From the NCBI GenBank assembly GCA_039519185.1, contig CM076847.1, positions 83,675,100-83,739,099 on the forward strand: a DNA stretch of 64,000 nucleotides, written 5' to 3'. Each line of letters starts with the position of its first letter. Positions within the stretch are counted from its first letter, which is position 1. This DNA is from Astragalus membranaceus. Taxonomy: Eukaryota > Streptophyta > Magnoliopsida > Fabales > Fabaceae. The notes under the pieces are model-generated. The model was not told the DNA's origin, made no database searches, and worked only from the letters and a program-made list of their open reading frames with translations. A program made the position numbers and the translations under genes. Shown piece after piece: positions 32,426 to 44,039 of the stretch.

Positions 32426-33890
32426 ATGATTTTAAGTCGCTCAAATTGGGTAAAGCAGAGCAGCACTTCAGTGGGTGTAATTATATTTGAAACTGTTTTT
32501 TTGTTCTGATGGCATGGTTCTTAGTTTAACACGGCTTATGTGCAAGTCAAGCACCATATTTTTTTTTTATTAATGTATTATCTTTTGACGTCAAAAAAAA
32601 CAACATAATATTACATATTTTATTTATGCAAATAAACTTTTTGGCTGCCCAAGATTGGTCTAAGTAACGCCAGTGATCGTAAGATTTGATGGGCTTAATT
32701 AATCCAACAGCTCATAATAACTGTTTTCCCACTCAACAGTGAATACTTTAGTTGATAGATCGCCTTATAGTGAACCTTAATATAGTATCCCCACCCCTCT
32801 CTGAGGCTCCCACACACAAAAAAGAAGAGAAAACTAGACCACAGGTTATACCACTGATATGTCCTCATAGAAGGATATGTTGTGTAACGCGGAATTGAGA
32901 AAAAAATTTATTTAATGCCAAATAAAGAGGGTGTGGGAAAAGTCGTTAGTAGAAAACGACGTGCACTTGTACAAAAAGGAGGAGGAAATCATCATCTCAA
33001 TTAGACGCCATACTTGGCCAACAACACATGAATGAAATACTTGCCAACTCCACTCTATCTGATCCCTCTGGTTGTCTAAATTCTCACCACACAAAAACAC
33101 TAATCTACTTGTCAACATTTGCTTGCCTCTTCTTTTCTGATTCCCAAAATATCACCTAATTAGTCTCCACCGCCGCGTCTTTTCCCTATGGAGCGGCACA
33201 ATATGATAGGCTCAATATGTGATAACCAAAATATCTTCTTCTGTCAATAAGTCAACATATCATTTTTCAACCCCTATCAACAACAATGGGGAAATAAATA
33301 AATAAAAAAAAGGCTATTTTTATAACATTACTCAACAGATGATGAGTGTTGACTTAGTCTTTAGCCGATATTCCACGATACTAGGGCATAATGAGTTGAA
33401 ATTTCCGTGTAAAAAAAGAGCGGACATTATCTGACAATGATTTCTAACTTACTGTAAGAATCCATCTTTAATCCCATGATAACAGAATTAATAAAGTCGT
33501 CAAAAGTTATGAAGATTGAATCATGTAATCATTGCAATTGCAACTGCTAGATATAGCGTCAAGAAAAAAAATACTGTTTAGGAGAAACCACCCTCTTGTC
33601 TGAGATAAGATTCTACCCATGATAATAAATCAGTTATCTATGATGTACAGTTCCAATAACAAAATATTCCAAAGGTATGATATGATAATTTCTTATAAAT
33701 GGTTACAACCAAAAAGCTAGGAGATGGCACCGGAAGAAAAAAAAAGGACCAGGGCAATCAGTGAGCTAAAACTGCCAAAGACAAAATGCCAGACAACATT
33801 TTTGTATTACAAATAACACTGCATGGTACAAAGTTAGAACAACAATGATCTACTAACCATACTGGCATTCCTAAGAAATTTTTATAATTG
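32426..33890. other. Intergenic sequence, including the 3' flank of the HSP20-like gene
   Basis: AT-rich with no frame of note. Two small motifs resemble untranslated or promoter sequence (CCCACCCCTCTCTGAGGCTC at about 32788), but I cannot assign them. Confidence 0.55.
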
Positions 33891-33896
33891 TCTATT

Positions 33897-35399
33897 TCAA
33901 GTCAACATAAGATCATTCCCTCCAAGGTGAGGGCGGAGGCAAACACGGACTTCATGCTCTTCTGGTCCCACGCGATGTTTTGGCACCATGATCTCTAGCA
34001 TTGCTCCTGGCTCATCATAGTAAGCTTCTAGTTTGGCATCTTCAGGAATTCTAGTTGAAAGAGAAATTTCACGGACAAACTCTCCAGGGGGGCAGTGCTC
34101 TGCGGATGGATCTGTAAGCTTGAATGTCCTATCATGCCTCTTGATAAAAGGCTTTCGGGATGTGCTTGTGCAGAAAACCTTTATGATACCATGAGTCATA
34201 GTGTTCCTCCACGTGACTTTCACACTTGCAAGATCCACAAAGGGAAGACTGATTATAATCAAGTAACCTTGATCATCTTCGTAAATGGTTTTTGCAGCTG
34301 TAACAGGTCCATAAACATTCTTTATCACCCCGCTGAATTCATTCAACCAGTGCGGCTCACTCGGGTGCATTTCTATATCTTGAATCCGATCTGAGGGTGG
34401 ATTGACAGCTGCAGGATTGACAGCCAAGTAACATTCTTCCTCATTGTTTCCATGAGGGAAAAAGTCTTTCCTCTTTTTGCCATTCATAGGAGGAGATAGG
34501 TCCAACCCATCACCGTTACTGTGGTTAGACGGATGAGTTGACAAATTCAGTCCAGATCCATTGAGCAACTTCTTTGGGTGTGCATTCGAACCATTCTTAA
34601 TTGGAGCAGGTGGTCTCTCAAGCTCAAAGTCTGTGTTGGGAAGATTTCTCCATGAACCGAAATCGCTTGCTTCAGGTGGGATTGTGAAATTCAAATCTCG
34701 GCCAGTGAGTTCCATCCACCTTCTCCGATCTTCCTCGTCAAGGCACATCAGACTGGGTGAAGGAACAACCTCAATGCCATGCACACACTGAGGATTTGAC
34801 AGTCCCCTATAATGCTTCCGTTGCATCCGGTGGGATCGAACGAAACCTTTGTCAACACTAAAAGGAAACGGACGCTCCCCTTGGCGAGAATGCCCATTCA
34901 TGAAACTCCTCAGCTGCATCTTACCCAAAGCATTTTCAGGCCTTTCCTTGAAAACCCACATGTACATATTTTCCATGTCATGTTGAACCATGAAAACATC
35001 AAGCTTGAGATCAGTTTTATCGAAACCCGAAACGCCATTGCTGTCCCTGACAATCTTGGCCTTAGATTTGTCATTCAAAGAAGGCTTAAAGTAAAAACTG
35101 AAGAAAAACCAAGCACCCCAAATGCTATCAACTCGCTTAGCACATTTCCTTCCAGCAGCTTTGGGCAGATTAAGAAAAGTCTCAGTCTCATAGCCTTGAG
35201 TACCAAGACCAACATCCAAGATATCACAAGGTTCAGAATTCCATGGCTGTGGAGGCGGGCTACGTTCTGCAGATAGCGGCAAATTGATGTCTGGTGGACG
35301 GGAAAGTATGATCTGTCGATTCATCTCCAAATCCAGTTCCTCATGAGAAGAAGCACTTGAATCCATAGACAATAGCGTAGAAGGATGATGATTCTCCAT
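33897..35399 (-). CDS. HSP20/alpha-crystallin-like domain protein, 500 aa
   Basis: The frame starts at ATG 35397-35399; the two codons before it (TTG TCA) are open but not a start. It ends with TGA at 33897-33899 and has no internal lesion. Residues about 373-475 form a beta-sandwich like the alpha-crystallin/HSP20 domain: IYEDDQGYLIIISLPFVDLA, a strand pair ending IIKVFC, and EIMVPKHRVG at the close. The N-terminal 370 residues are plant-specific, with a conserved-looking WGAWFFFSFYFKP block (near 95), a basic GKKRKDFF (about 309) and Ser/Asn-rich linkers. From memory it matches a one-copy family of plant HSP20-like chaperone superfamily proteins of unknown function. The coding part is a single exon. 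No transmembrane segment is evident, so it is probably cytosolic or nuclear. Confidence 0.85.
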   Translation of the reverse strand: MENHHPSTLLSMDSSASSHEELDLEMNRQIILSRPPDINLPLSAERSPPPQPWNSEPCDILDVGLGTQGYETETFLNLPKAAGRKCAKRVDSIWGAWFFFSFYFKPSLNDKSKAKIVRDSNGVSGFDKTDLKLDVFMVQHDMENMYMWVFKERPENALGKMQLRSFMNGHSRQGERPFPFSVDKGFVRSHRMQRKHYRGLSNPQCVHGIEVVPSPSLMCLDEEDRRRWMELTGRDLNFTIPPEASDFGSWRNLPNTDFELERPPAPIKNGSNAHPKKLLNGSGLNLSTHPSNHSNGDGLDLSPPMNGKKRKDFFPHGNNEEECYLAVNPAAVNPPSDRIQDIEMHPSEPHWLNEFSGVIKNVYGPVTAAKTIYEDDQGYLIIISLPFVDLASVKVTWRNTMTHGIIKVFCTSTSRKPFIKRHDRTFKLTDPSAEHCPPGEFVREISLSTRIPEDAKLEAYYDEPGAMLEIMVPKHRVGPEEHEVRVCLRPHLGGNDLMLT

Positions 35400-36130
35400 T
35401 GACAAAGAAGCAATACAGGAATCGCCAATGCTACCTCACCTTGCTGATGAGTTTTATTGCTGGTTGGTTCAATATTGCCATTCCAAAAACAATTCAACAA
35501 AATAACCTTATAAACACCTTCATCATATCAATCCCCACTATATCTCCCCTCCATCAAACCCCTATATTTATCAATTGAATTTGAGAACAAAAACACAATC
35601 AACAAATCCAACCTATTTAAAATAATAATATCCTTCTATTTTCATTCTAAATTAATAATAAATAGAGAAAGGAATATATCTCTTCAATCTCAGAGAGAAA
35701 GAAAGAGATTTCTAAAACGCTAAAGAAGAATTATATATAACCCTATTGCTGGTATCTTGATAAACCCTCCAAAATCACGGGAAAAGCACTGAAACTGAAT
35801 CAAATCCATAAAAGAAAAATGAAAAAGAGAGTATTTGAAAGATAGACTCAATGAAAAGGAAGATAGATCTTGAAGGATTACCTTTTGGGATAAGCGTCGG
35901 AGAATCGAGAAGAAGATGAATCTCTATAGCCGACGATGATGCACCTCATCATATCATCGACAACCATGTTTTCTACACACTCTCCAGAATAATTTTCTCT
36001 ATTATCTACCTAATATAGTTATTCAATTTTAAGAGTTTTTTTTTTATTTCTCAAATTGAAAACCCTAATTTTCTTCTTCCCAGAACCCCTCAAAAAAGAA
36101 GAGAGAAAGAAGAGTGGAGAGAGAAAACAG
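35400..36130 (-). promoter_or_regulatory. 5' UTR with likely intron and promoter region of the HSP20-like gene
   Basis: On the minus strand CCCAAAAGGTAATCC at 35876-35888 is a good splice donor (AG|GTAATC). Several acceptors lie between it and the ATG, so a 5' UTR intron of roughly 0.4-0.45 kb is likely. Upstream, AGAGAGAA-rich sequence (36100-36130, plus strand) is typical of plant leaders. The exact start is not determined. Confidence 0.4.
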
Positions 36131-36600
36131 AAACGTATGAAAGCGTCTCATTATATGGACAGGTTTGTAGGTTGAAACCTACACTGGATAATACCACCAC
36201 CCTTCTTTGGACCACACCGTTTGTTTACGGTGACGGTGCACCGTTTGTGACTTCTTTATCGTATAAAAATTAGTCTCCAATTTAACCTTATTTGCGTGCG
36301 AGTCTTCAATTTTACTTTGTTCTCTTGTGTCCCTAGTACGTCATATACACATACACTATTTTTTGGTTAATCAAGGTACAAGGGGCCAAAACTTGATCTT
36401 CTTCCAACAATCCGAACTGGATGGACAAGTGATAAGATAGTTTTATTTATCCTAAACCCCTAAGCCACAACACACAAAGTGTAGTGCAATCAACCCCTCT
36501 TCCAAGCAAGCAACATATGTTCGATAAACAATCCTTACGAGGCCAAAAAAATATATGAACTTTTAAGGGAATTACTGTTGCCCAGATAAGGGACCGCTCA
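36131..36600. other. Intergenic sequence upstream of the HSP20-like gene
   Basis: No gene is visible. The stretch CACACCGTTTGTTTACGGTG (36206-36225) followed by ACGGTGCACCGTTTGTG forms an imperfect palindrome. Part may belong to the promoter. Confidence 0.5.
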
Positions 36601-36629
36601 CCCTAAAATCTTCATATTCTCGTATTTTA

Positions 36630-37400
36630 TAAGTCTCTTCATGCAAACTCAATATCGCTCTTAACAAACCTCCACATGATACTATCTTGTTGCACACTCA
36701 AAAGAGGAATATTAATAATTTTCACATGAAGTTGTCCATTGTGGGGTCCAATCGTTCTAATACAATGTGGGGTCCAAATCCTACACCCGACATAACTGTG
36801 GTTATGACCAATACTAGTCCTTAAGAAATTCACCCTAGGAAAATATTTAGCCTGTTAAACTCTAGTTACCATAATATTCAGGTTGGTTAAAACTTCCAAT
36901 GTTTCCCCAACTTCGCTAGATTAAAACTATGGCGATCTCGAAAACCCATACCACCTCACTCCTTACCCATTTTGCCTATCTTATTCAAACCCGCCAAAAG
37001 GAATTTAGCATGTGTTGTATCTCTTTCTTAAATGGAATATTGTCAATATCATGGCAATTAAATTCTTCACCGATAGGACCCAATTAATTAGTACTAGGGA
37101 TCAGGGATTGCATAAATACACCGCCTTCATGATTGCCGAAGCATTAGAAAAAATTGAATTTTCAGTATTACTTAACCCAAACCAAAAGGACTTTAGCATG
37201 TCTTGTATCTCTTTCTTAATAGAAGTTGGCAAGAGAAACACAAGAGGAATGAATAGCTTAAGCAACAGATTTAATTAGAACCTTTCGCCATGAGAGGTCC
37301 CTTGTCCCATCCAAATGCAACTGCTATAATTAATCTTATTCATGTATTATAACCAAATTCAAGCCTTATTAGAGCATATTATGGTTATTGAATATTTCTT
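36630..37400 (-). mobile_element. LINE (non-LTR retrotransposon) fragment, C-terminal RT region
   Basis: The minus strand at 36900-36962 encodes GGMGFRDRHSFNLAKLGK, the conserved block after the RT domain in plant L1-type LINEs. Further along (36639-36833) RIWTPHCIRTIGP... LLSVQQDSIMWRF recalls the following zinc-binding reverse-transcriptase region. A phrase with KEIQ then MLKSFWFGL appears twice (37010-36990 and 37200-37180 zones), indicating a local duplication. Many stops and frame changes make it dead. Confidence 0.7.
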
Positions 37401-37892
37401 TAATTTCTCCTTCCAACTTGTTTTCCAGTAAATTTCTGAAACTCAATTGCAACACAAATACTAAAGGGATTCCTAAATGTATGATCGTCCCTAAGCATTC
37501 CTTTGCTTCCTGATACATGCGAGAGACATTTTGTCTTCTTTCACTTATTCAAATTCAAATTCTTACTAAAATAAACTTTTGACATTTGGATATTATACTT
37601 TGGCCAAAAACATGAGCATAAGTTTCCAACTTTCAAAGAACAAACTTCTACAGTTCTACTTCCCCCACTCTAAAAAATAGGAAAGCATCCTATGCAAATA
37701 ATAAAGGGCTAATAATAGGGGATGATCTTTTACAAACATGAACACCATAAATAATACCTCTTTTCTATGCATTTTTTGAGAAAAGCAAATAAGCCTTCAG
37801 CACGGAGGATAAAGAGATAAACAAAAAGTGGGAAAATTTGAGAACCAGAGATAATGATGACTCATGTTAAGGTAAATTTGAGTTTATCAACT

Positions 37893-38061
37893 TTCTTTCT
37901 TTGGTCTAGGGGTCTATGACCCCGCTCCGGTATCCGGGGGAAAGAGACCCTGAATAATCTTCGGCCAGGGGGTAAGTTTTTCGCCGGGGATTGAACCTGA
38001 GTACTAGCTGAGTCCTCCCCTTTAGATGGAGTGTATTAACCACTTGCACCCAAGCTTTGAG
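37893..38061 (-). mobile_element. tRNA-derived SINE with perfect 16-bp target duplication
   Basis: TTTGAGTTTATCAACT flanks it at 37877-37892 and 38062-38077. On the minus strand the 5' end has TGGGTGCAAGTGGTTAA (A box) and then CAGGTTCAATCCCC (B box, 37986-37999). The distal end carries TTCTTTCTTT in plus orientation. The length, 169 bp, fits a plant SINE. The perfect duplication suggests a fairly recent insertion. Confidence 0.92.
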
Positions 38062-38079
38062 TTTGAGTTTATCAACTAA

Positions 38080-39690
38080 TATTGTATATAATGGCAGTAT
38101 ATTTATCGGTGAATCGTATGATGTTTTCAAAATTTGAATTCTCGGTAAAAAAAGTAAAAAAATGTATACAAATCTAATAGCCATTTAAATAACTTTGAAT
38201 TCTGAAACTAAACATTCAAAAGTTGACAATTTGGAAGAATAAAATACAAAACTTGAGAGCCCGACATTTTAAAATTCTTTTCAAAATGATCTCAAGTGGA
38301 AAGATCTCATAACCATGGATCACACATTGATCACGAGTCAAACAGAAAGTTATTAAATTTACTTCTTATAACGTACTTTCTCAATCAATAAGTATTGCAA
38401 GCGAGAAATATCTTTACTGAGTCTGTGCGAGCAAATTCAGAGCAGGGTATCAGTGCTAACGAACAAATGTAGGGAGTGACCAACGTCACACGTGCGAGAA
38501 GTGAGACAAGCATATATGTGTGTGTGTGAGCGCGTGCGTATCATAACCTCACCCTAATTTTGTCCTACACTCTTATTGGGCTCGTCCACTACGAGCCCAA
38601 TCCCTGTTAATTAAATTAAATTAAATGGAAATTAATCAAATCACATTTAACTAATATATAAATTATTAATTAAAGCATATTTAATAAACTAATTCCATGA
38701 TTAAATTAAATCACATTTAATTTAGTTAGTTCTTCATAAATTTCTTTATGAGTGTGACCTTATAGGTTTTTATAAACTAAGAATAATATTAAATATTATA
38801 TAAATATAATATCAAATATCATAAGCATTTATTGACATCTAGCAATGCATCCTCCTACCCGACCTACGAGAACATCAATGATTCAATATTAGCCATGAAG
38901 ATAATGCCCCGTTTCCATGTCTTAATTGAGCACTAGTAAACGCGTCATCCTCATTTTATCCAATCGTACTCTCTTTGATCACCAAATACATGTGTAGTCA
39001 CCAAATGAACACATTATCCCATTTCTGGCCGTGGCCACACATATTTTTACATCCTACTTTATCGAGATGCCCAAGACACTACTATTATGTAGGGGATAAA
39101 TCCTATCTACACCACCCACACCCTCAACATTCATCGTAGGTTCAAGTACTACATTTATAATCATCTTGTTGTGGATGACATTTGATAGCGTTAAGGCCTA
39201 CACTCCTCATGTTGGAATCATAGTGACTTTAAGTTGAAGGACTACTTCATTAAAGTCGTCATGAGGAGCTTTATGAAACTTACATACCTATTATGAAGCG
39301 TTCTCGTAGGGGTATACATGTACGCTTCACTATGGTCATCATAAGGAGCCCTTACTTCACTATGTCCAAATACTTAACATGTGTGGCAAGTTGATATTGC
39401 ATATCCATGAAATGTGGCCATCAGTCTACTCACTTAGTAACATCTATGTATTATTGTCTTCCTAGTTAACAAGAATACTTTGACTATAGATTTTAAGCAT
39501 AGTGTTCTATTTGTTCAACAGGGTCTTAGAATGAAGCTACATTTGATGTTCTAATGAACGAACTATCTATTCTAAAGATACTTACTGGGAATGCCTTGAC
39601 CCCCAATATTTGGCTTGAAATCATCTCCATTGAGATCATATCGATGTCATTAACTCGAGAAGTTATTGATAATGTTATGGAAATCTAACG
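38080..39690. other. Intergenic sequence, possible LTR retrotransposon remnant
   Basis: Most is AT-rich. At 38575-38601 ATTGGGCTCGT and ACGAGCCCAAT form a perfect 11-bp stem with a 5-base loop, followed by TTAATTAAATTAAATTAAAT; this resembles LTR-type sequence, but I found no pair of LTRs. The 38860-39660 stretch shows no frame. Confidence 0.4.
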
Positions 39691-39711
39691 CATTTTTTTA
39701 AATGTGTGTAG

Positions 39712-39996
39712 ATGAATTATAATCATTTGAATCGTAGTTGTGTGTATGATAGGTTATATCCCGAAAGAGCGGGTTTGGAGCAATCTTTTGTAATTGAGGT
39801 TGAAGAGTTTATTATGGTGGCGAAGCAACATGAATTGTTTGGGTTTGAAGAGGGATTAGATGTCCATGTGTTGTTTGCAACGGTGTACCTATTAAGACCA
39901 AAGATGAAGTCAAATATTACTAGTCTAATTTGGGACTTAGGCCTAATTACTGGATTTGGGTTGATCATGGGGAAGAACTCCCAAGATTTGACTTAG
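39712..39996 (+). pseudogene. CACTA transposase-associated domain (N-terminal part of TNP2)
   Basis: SCVYDRLYPERAGLEQSFV then EVEEFIMVAKQHELF matches the start of the transposase-associated domain of plant CACTA transposases (usual form RSWMY-R--P-R-GL---F--GVEEFI). The Cys cluster that should follow is lost in a frame change, and the frame closes at 94 codons. A splice acceptor-like GTGTGTAG precedes the ATG. Confidence 0.75.
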
Positions 39997-40081
39997 GGGC
40001 GTCAAGCAGTTCTGGTGTTGGTGTTGCATCTAATGAAAAATTTGAGTCGGTAGGAAACATGATTTGTGATGCTTGGATAGG

Positions 40082-40133
40082 GTGTATATATATATATATA
40101 TAGCATGACTAATCCATATAGCATGACTAAACC

Positions 40134-40204
<71 letters not shown>
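40082..40204. repeat. (TA)n microsatellites
   Basis: A short run (40086-40102) and a long run (40139-40204) of TA lie inside the transposase remnant, separated by a duplicated GCATGACTAAACCAT-like phrase. Confidence 0.95.
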
Positions 40205-40207
<3 letters not shown>

Positions 40208-40214
40208 ATTTTGT

Positions 40215-40740
40215 TTTTGACTTGTCTGATATATGGCTCATCCAAAAGCTATTATTGACGTCTATTTGTAACCTCTGATTGATGATCTCAAGAGATTGTG
40301 GGAAGGTGTTTTTACATGTGATGCAGCACAAAAGCAGAATTTTATGATGAGAGCATCATTGAGGTAAACAATTAATGACTTCCTTGCTTATGGTGTGTTG
40401 TTTGGTTGGGTGGCTCACGGTAAATTGGTATGTCCTCACTGCATGGAACGCACAAAGGTGTTACGCTGAAATACGGGGGGAAAAGTTCTTAGTTTGAGTC
40501 ATATCGTAGATTCTTACCGCCAGATCATGTATTTAGAAAGAATAAGAAAGCCTTCAAGAAAGAGGTAGTGGAAATAGATGGACCACCGCCTTTGTTGACA
40601 TAAGGTGAAATATGGAGTAGAGGTATGGATTTGCCACAAGCCACAAATGTAGGTACGCTTCCCTGGTTGGAAGGTTATGAAATCTGGAGTAGAGTGATGG
40701 ATTTGCCACCACTTTTGTTGACATCAGGTGAAATCTAGGA
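40215..40740 (+). pseudogene. Fragment of TNP2-type CACTA transposase
   Basis: Translations in shifting frames give IDVYL then PLIDDLKRLWEGVF, QKQNFMMRASL, INDFLAYGVLFGW and KLVCPHCMERTK, the well-known central block of Transposase_21. In-frame stops occur after IDVYL and after MRASLR. An 80-base phrase about MDLPPLLLTSGEI is repeated (40570-40640 and 40690-40735). The catalytic DDE core downstream is deleted. Confidence 0.75.
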
Positions 40741-40861
40741 AGGAATTTTTTGATGTATTTAAGGTAAGTATAAATAATGTCATTACATATATTGTTAAAT
40801 TGAATTTATTGTTTAATTTTTAATATAATTACTAATACATAATTTGTATTTGCCTAATACA

Positions 40862-41870
40862 GGAGAGAGTGGCGTGGAAGTCTAGAGAAGGCCATTAGCA
40901 GAATATTTATACAAAATTCAGGTCGTCGTCTATCTTACATGTTTAGGGAGGTGCGCATTAAAAATCGAAGGCCCTTTTGAATAGGTGAGGGTGTCTGGGA
41001 GGCCCTCAAGAAACACTAGGCTACGACAGATTTTGTAAAGCTGTTGGATCAAGCAAATAAGAATAAAGCATCAGAGAAGAGTGGCTCGCTTCACTATTGT
41101 GGCTCGATCAGTCAAGCTCATCATGCTGCTAGATTGGTAAATTTTTTTACAAATCTATGTGTTATTTTAGTTATGGCGCTTAGTTAGAAACTGTTGAACA
41201 TGTTTTTTTTTCATTTGTATAGGCTAAGAAGCTCAGCCGCGCACACCCTATACATGAACTGCACAGACGCACACGTGTCAGGAAGGGAACCCGCGATAAC
41301 ATTGATGAGCGCTCGAGAAAGACTCTAGTAAATATCCAACATGATTTGTATTAGATATTGTATTGTTTTGTTAAAATTTACACTAATTGTTATGTTGTTT
41401 GGTTATGCAAAATAAGAGGAGTTTTATCAGATGATGACTCAGGCGACTCAGGGGATTTGGGACCCTTTGACAGTGTTGCACATATCCTCGAGGAGGCTGC
41501 ACTAGCTATGCAGAATTGGAAGAAGACAATAGGATGGAAGTATAAGGGTCGCCTCTATGGCACATGGCCCTTTTCTCCTTTTATTCAGAGTGAGGTCGGT
41601 CACGTCGACACTAGTGGAGCTTCTACTAGTCAACCTCCTCCTCCGCATAGCGCAACTGAGGTAACAAAGCTAAGGGAGCGGGTGTAGTCAGGATGAGACG
41701 ATCAGTCGCCTGCAGGAGGATATTGCGAAGATGTAGCGTGAGCAAGCAAAGATTCTGAGGTTGTATAGGAAGTTGCATCAGAGACCTCCACAGTCAGTGC
41801 AGTCATCTGAGTCCTTTGATGATGGTGTTGGGATAAGATCCAGCTTCGATGCTGATGATGGGACATATTA
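40862..41870 (+). pseudogene. Ptta/En/Spm-type CACTA protein, three exons
   Basis: Exon blocks at about 40862-41138, 41222-41330 and 41400-41870 encode WEALKKHWATTDFVKL, NKASEKSGSLHYCGSIS, HELHRRTRVRKGTRDN and WKKTIGWKYKGRLYGTWPF. These are the order and motifs of Pfam Transposase_24. Donors GTAAAT and acceptor GTATAG sit at the joins. Exon 1 has a stop before WEALKK and the last exon a stop at 41684-41687. A paralogous C-terminus of another family lies at 48517-48966. Confidence 0.75.
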
Positions 41871-42083
41871 GGATTTTTTGTAGTTTATTTTATTTTTATA
41901 ACACTTTGTATATTACATTTTATTTGGTTGATTGATTATGACATTTTGAATTTCATTTGATTTTTGCCAGAATTTTTATATCAAATGATTTAATTCATTT
42001 TTTTTCTCAATATTTATAAATATAAATATAAAAAATATAAGCTGATTGAAAAACATAAAAATTAAAAATTAAATTCGCTGGTT

Positions 42084-42106
42084 ATTACCGACGGCCCGTC
42101 GGTAAT
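42084..42106. repeat. Perfect palindrome in the CACTA subterminal region
   Basis: ATTACCGACGG, one central C, then CCGTCGGTAAT. Related words (CCGACGGATA, TTACCGACGACT, CTGTCGGTAATC) recur up to the element end, as in TNPA-binding arrays. Confidence 0.85.
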
Positions 42107-42252
42107 ATTGTCACTATATGTGTGCCGACGGATATGCCCGTTTGGTAATTAGCGGCAAACACAGCCCTACGCTAATTCCTGACGTACTCAATTTGGCCGT
42201 TCGTACGTGTTTCCAACCAGTCAATGAGGGACAGGCACGACCTTGTTGGTAA

Positions 42253-42833
42253 GGGTGGGAATAGGGCAGGCCGCCTAACAGGGCCTACAGCCCAACCTAC
42301 GTCAGGCCCAAGCCAGACCAGACTTCTTTTTTTCCAGTAGATCAGGCTAAGGTTTTTTCAAAAGCCTATTTAGCTAAAAAGGCCAGACCACAGGCCGATC
42401 TATTTAAGTAAATATAAATAATATTTTTATCACTACTATGACTATTATATTAAATTTTATACACCATTAAATCATAAATTTGCTAATATTTTTTGTTAAT
42501 TTAAACATATTGACATACATAATTTTTTGGTATATTTAAAGTCATTATTATAAAATAGAATTTAAATTGAACGTCATATAAAATAGAACTTAATCTCACT
42601 GACTATTAACTTCTTAGTCTATTTAAAAGCATACATAACTGAAAGGTTGGAGGCTTTCGTAAAAAAATATAATGAAATAGGCTTTTAAACAGACTTGCAG
42701 ACCTTGTTAGACTTTCAGAAAGGCCAGACCAAGCCTAAAAACTGAGCCTATGATAGGCCACAGGCCAGGCTCAGGCCTAGGCCCTGCAAAGCCCAGCTCG
42801 GCTCAGCCTAGCTCGGCTCAGCCTATTCCCATT
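42253..42833. mobile_element. hAT-type MITE nested in the CACTA tail
   Basis: The 8-bp GTTGGTAA is at 42245-42252 and 42834-42841. Ends are GGGTGGGAATAGG and, reversed, AATGGGAATAGG. The ends are rich in AGGCC/GGCCT words (AGGCCTACAGCCC, CTCGGCTCAGCC), the centre is AT-rich and nothing is coded. The GGTAA word is common in the host tail, but the match is exact at both element ends. Confidence 0.85.
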
Positions 42834-42923
42834 GTTGGTAATCCATCAGAAAGCTGCTATTACCGACGACTTTTTGGCCATTACCAACAGATTTACCTGT
42901 CGGTAATCTGTTTTCATGTAGTG

Positions 42924-43913
42924 AATGAGATCGAGTTTATCTGCCCCATTTTAGTGATAACACAGGCTTTATCGTCATCCAAATACACAAATTCGAAAGT
43001 GCTTGACATGTATGTGATGAACCAACTCTTGGTGCGACGTCGTGCAGTAAGAGTATTCGTAGTCAAAATTTTTAGCATTTAGACACTTATTAGATGAAAC
43101 GAAGAGTAGATGTATTTCATTGCATTCTGAATCATTAGTTTGAACCACATTCGTAGTCTAAATTAGTCATGCTTTTTGTATAGATAATCCTTCTTCTAAT
43201 GTTTGGTTTGTTTCGATAGTCCTACTTCGGGGATCTTAATCCCCTCTTACATGGAATGAGGTCTCCTTCAGTTACTAGATAGTTTCAGTAGGAGAGAGAA
43301 AGACACATTGAATAAAATAATAACATTTTAAAATAATAATATTTTATCGAGCGTCTTTTTCTCTCTCCTACCGAAATCCACTCACATGCAAACCTTCGCT
43401 TTAAATTTCTTTCCCCTGCATTTTTTGTTTTCTTTGATAATAGTGCAGTATTAAAATTCTCTTTCTCTAGAAAGAATGAAGTTTATTAGGAGATATGATA
43501 AAAAAATTTAAACAAGCATATATTTTTTTTGACTAGATTAATAAATATTAAAATGCAGACCCAAACACTATCTGATGCAAATAAAAAATTAATTTAGAAG
43601 TGCAATTACATGCATATGCAAGGATTCATAGTAGTCAACTAGTCATTAGGGATGTAAACGTACGGGTAGTAGTTCCTCGCTACCCCTCCCACCGTTGGGT
43701 AAACATGGTCCCCGCACCTGCCTAATGCACGTGCAGGTTTTTGCGGTCGGGTAATGCATATTCACGGATATATGTGGGTATTTATTAAATTATTTAAAAA
43801 TGATTCTTTAAAAAATAAACAAATTGTACTTAAAATTTGCTTTTGAAATATTATTTTTGATATTCATATAAGAAAATTAAATATTTATTCTATTAAATTT
43901 TGAATGATTTATA
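42924..43913. other. Sequence between the CACTA element and the first Helitron
   Basis: No gene. At 43655 TAGGGATGTAAACGTACGGG resembles the end of the 50.48-kb hAT MITE family, and CATCCCTA at 50001-50008 could be its far end, which would place both Helitron candidates inside one element. The flanking 8-mers do not match, so this is tentative. Confidence 0.4.
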
Positions 43914-44039
43914 TCTTTATATATAAAGCAGTAAAGCGCGCCAACTTCCGCAAATTTTTTGTTTTTTTTTTTCTTATTTCATCTATTTTTTTTTCTTTTT
44001 TCATATTTGAGGTGTGTGTTTTAAGGTATTTTAGAGTTC

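Larger units (their letters stand above)
39700..42923 (+). mobile_element. Decayed En/Spm (CACTA) transposon, 5' end missing
   Basis: Plus-strand remnants of the two CACTA gene types occur in order: the transposase-associated domain (39712-39996), a small part of TNP2 (about 40215-40740) and a Ptta/En/Spm-type protein (40862-41870). Then come subterminal palindromes and a right end TTTTCATGTAGTG at 42911-42923, which reversed reads CACTACATGAAAA. No matching left end was found. A hAT MITE (42253-42833) interrupts the tail and a (TA)n run (40139-40204) interrupts the coding part. Confidence 0.82.

Noticed and set aside
34095..35276. Plus-strand ORFs of up to 154 codons across the HSP20-like gene
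   Set aside because: They are antisense shadows of the intact minus-strand coding sequence.
40002..40331. ORFs with long Ile-Tyr repeats
   Set aside because: They are made by the (TA)n run at 40139-40204.
42960..43082. Possible captured exon after the CACTA end
   Set aside because: The minus-strand phrase FVYLDDDKACVITKMG looked like an enzyme motif, but there was no further support on either side.
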